DNA of 64,000 nucleotides from the NCBI RefSeq assembly GCF_003056335.1, contig NZ_PYWA01000007.1, positions 1 to 64,000 of the forward strand, read 5' to 3'. The DNA is from Paracoccus indicus (lineage in GTDB: Bacteria; Pseudomonadota; Alphaproteobacteria; Rhodobacterales; Rhodobacteraceae). Made by a program: the position numbers and the translations under genes. The notes beneath the pieces were generated by a model. It did not search any database. It saw only the letters and a list, made by a program, of their open reading frames with translations, and had not been told where the DNA came from. How positions within the stretch are numbered: the stretch's first letter is position 1; each line of letters starts with the position of its first letter. Of the stretch, positions 62,628 through 64,000 are shown piece after piece.

Positions 62628-62641
62628 ATTTGGCGGAGGGA
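62628..62641 (+). repeat. 14-bp direct repeat resembling a tRNA 3' end, left copy
   Basis: ATTTGGCGGAGGGA occurs here and at 63904-63917 in the same orientation, flanking the mcrC remnant. Its complement ends TCCCTCCGCCA, the form of a tRNA acceptor arm plus discriminator G and CCA. The next bases here (ATGGGACT) also resemble a T arm read backwards. It may be an attachment-site remnant of an integrated element. Confidence 0.45.
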
Positions 62642-62761
62642 ATGGGACTGACCTCCAACTTTCTCTGGCTCGATGGCAGGTTCGAAAGCGTGCTTAGGTG
62701 AAGTGTGGGCCATTTATGTGGAATGCAGAAACACTTCTTCGCTGCGAGGAGCAGCCTTGGA

Positions 62762-63523
62762 TCAATCGCCACGCTGCAGGCAATCGAGGACCAATTGTCG
62801 TAGACCTTCCGTGTGGCTCCGCAGTGGTCCGGCAATATCTTGTGTCGCCACGATCAGCATTTCCTTTGCGCCTTTCATCCCGATTGAATATCGCCGCCGG
62901 ATCGGATCGGGCGGCAAGTCGCCATGATGGGGGTACAGCAGCACGACGTTTGGGCAGGCGTAGAGCCTGCCATAAGCCATCAGCTGGTAGACGTCTGCTT
63001 GGCTCACACCTTGCTTCGGATCGTCGATCTTCGGCATTATGCGCTTCCACTTGGTGTCGATGATCAGAATGATCTTCTCGCCATGCCGGAGGATGAGGTC
63101 CGGCCTTGTGCGGAAGCGCCCGGTCTCGCCTTCGTAAAGACAATCCCGATGGCCGCCTTGCGACGACACGCGAAAGCCCGTGCCGGCCAGAGCACGTGAC
63201 AGCATCCGCTCGACGTATGCTTCGAACAAGACGTTCATCTCGAAGAGCAGCGCGTGACCGTCAATGGTCCCCGCGCTCGTCTGTTGGTGCCGGTCAGATA
63301 AAAAGAGGCGCGCGAGAGACAGGAGATCCCGCCAACGACGATTGGTGCGGTCTAGGACGACCTGGTCCCGGCAGAGTGCGTTCGGATGGACGTCGGCTAC
63401 GTCGGCGTACACGAAGCCCAGTTCGCGCAGTACGCGCTGGTTATCCGGTGCACCGGACAGGCGCGACTGAACCGCGCCGGGTTTGCCGGAGCGGTTCACA
63501 CCGCCCTTCGCGTCGTCGCTGGT
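62762..63523 (-). pseudogene. mcrC: 5'-truncated mcrC, McrBC restriction system component
   Basis: The open frame (GTG possible at 63499, in-frame TAA at 63524-63526) encodes about 250 residues that match only the C-terminal half of McrC. Nuclease motifs are RPDLILRHGEKIILIIDTKWK, a PD-(D/E)xK core with D, D and K. The helical part before it includes LLFEMNVLFEAYVERML. Full McrC has over 400 residues and is encoded next to mcrB; no mcrB is seen. GGVNRSGKPG reads through the putative start, so the frame was longer once. The fragment is probably non-functional. Confidence 0.7.
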
Positions 63524-63857
63524 TTAGTGTCGATCCCTTACTTTCCATGCAGACTGCATTTCGGCAGGATTTGCCGGTGTAGGTTGCGATCATCCCTATC
63601 GAGGGGCCGCTCCGCCATATCTCGGAGGTATACTAAGCGGATGCGGTTCGACCAGAGATCCTTAGTCCTAGAAGGCCCTCATATCCAACGCCAAAGAATA
63701 GCTAGAAAAGATCGCATATTTTCAGTTCATTGCGAGCTGACCACCGTTCCGACGCAGTCATAAGCTTTAGAGAAATGCGGTCGCTAGAGAACAAAGTGAA
63801 GCCTACCTGTGCCGGGACATGTGAAAATGTCTCGTCCTATAACCCCTGAATATAACG

Positions 63858-63879
63858 AAAAAATCCGGCGGGAGCCGGA
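63858..63879 (-). terminator. Intrinsic terminator on the minus strand
   Basis: On the minus strand TCCGGC-TCCC-GCCGGA forms a perfect six-base-pair hairpin directly followed by TTTTTT (63858-63863). This is a textbook intrinsic terminator for a transcript coming from beyond 63880, whose source is a gene or RNA at or past the window edge. Confidence 0.75.
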
Positions 63880-63903
63880 CTTGGAGACAGGTTAGTTTAT
63901 GGT

Positions 63904-63917
63904 ATTTGGCGGAGGGA
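63904..63917 (+). repeat. 14-bp direct repeat resembling a tRNA 3' end, right copy
   Basis: Second copy of ATTTGGCGGAGGGA, 1276 bp to the right of the first. The following GTG extends the resemblance to a reversed tRNA 3' end. It sits inside the loop of the GGTATTTG/CAAATACC inverted repeat. Confidence 0.45.
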
Positions 63918-64000
63918 GTGTAACAAATACCGAACTCTCTCCCGTGTCGATGGCTTCGGCACGGGATCGCCGCAAAAATCTGCGCATCAACGACCGTCAG

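Larger units (their letters stand above)
63524..64000. other. Window end: no gene seen, several hairpins
   Basis: This 477-bp stretch upstream of the mcrC remnant has no credible gene. It contains a minus-strand intrinsic terminator (63858-63879), an inverted repeat GGTATTTG/CAAATACC (63901-63908 and 63924-63931) and CCCGTG/CACGGG just after it. A plus-strand frame opens at 63899 and runs off the window, but overlaps these repeats and lacks a clear ribosome site. Confidence 0.5.

Noticed and set aside
62628..62660. Possible tRNA gene on the minus strand
   Set aside because: Only the acceptor 3' end and a vague T-arm resemblance are present; no anticodon arm or D arm can be folded upstream.
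63899..64000. A plus-strand frame starting ATG 63899 and running off the window (MVFGGGSVTNTEL...)
   Set aside because: It has no clear ribosome site, lies across an inverted repeat and the tRNA-like repeat, and only 34 codons are visible.

Overview
The window looks like a chromosomal segment of a high-GC alphaproteobacterium of the Rhodobacterales, most likely Paracoccus or a close relative. The main reason is the compact ccoNOQP-ccoGHIS block next to an Fnr regulator and hemN, all marked with FNR boxes. A pobA/pca aromatic cluster and tightly overlapping ATGA gene junctions fit the same group. The species cannot be fixed from the sequence alone. I saw no rRNA, tRNA or CRISPR array.

Layout. 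1-231 is the 3' end of a decayed IS5-family element. 765-1448 is a haloacid dehalogenase-like protein. 1540-7824 is a five-gene operon: a VTT membrane domain fused to a mercuric-reductase-like flavoprotein, a CDP-alcohol phosphatidyltransferase (YnjF-like) and a YnjBCD-type ABC transporter. 7821-16918 is protocatechuate and 4-hydroxybenzoate catabolism: pobA with a divergent AraC-type regulator, then pcaD-C-H-G, a BKACE enzyme, a ScoAB-type CoA transferase and pcaB, with a divergent LysR regulator (PcaQ-like). Enzymes for the route from 4-hydroxybenzoate to beta-ketoadipate are all present. The last steps appear to use acetyl-CoA-dependent cleavage plus acetoacetate activation rather than the classical PcaIJ/PcaF pair.

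16963-22241 is a four-gene glycosyltransferase operon headed by a fused sucrose-phosphate-synthase/phosphatase-like protein. It is followed by a sulfotransferase, an M20 peptidase and a YhaO/YhaN (SbcD/SbcC-like) nuclease pair. 28667-38686 is the microaerobic block: hemN, fnr, the cbb3 oxidase ccoNOQP and its assembly genes ccoGHIS. Perfect or near-perfect FNR boxes lie before fnr/hemN, before ccoN and before ccoG. 38720-44012 holds a PhoD-type phosphatase with a Pho box and a three-subunit GMC sugar/alcohol dehydrogenase with a tri-heme cytochrome. 44679-54526 holds an MscS channel, a 1409-residue DMFase-like/DUF4082 protein, a CobW GTPase and an exported flavin amine oxidase / cytochrome c / RidA operon.

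54586-61542 reads as a distinct accessory island. It contains a GH16-RTX secreted glycanase and an operon of an animal-type heme peroxidase, a 40-residue exported cysteine peptide, a nine-span membrane protein of unknown function and a family-3 solute-binding protein. AT-rich stretches border the peroxidase operon. The right end holds a full-length but decayed IS5-family element with paired 19-bp inverted repeats and a 5'-truncated mcrC. The mcrC fragment lies between two copies of a 14-bp sequence resembling a tRNA 3' end.

The strongest candidates for undescribed biology are the peroxidase/peptide/membrane-protein operon, the exported amine oxidase-cytochrome-RidA module, and the alternative end of the beta-ketoadipate pathway.
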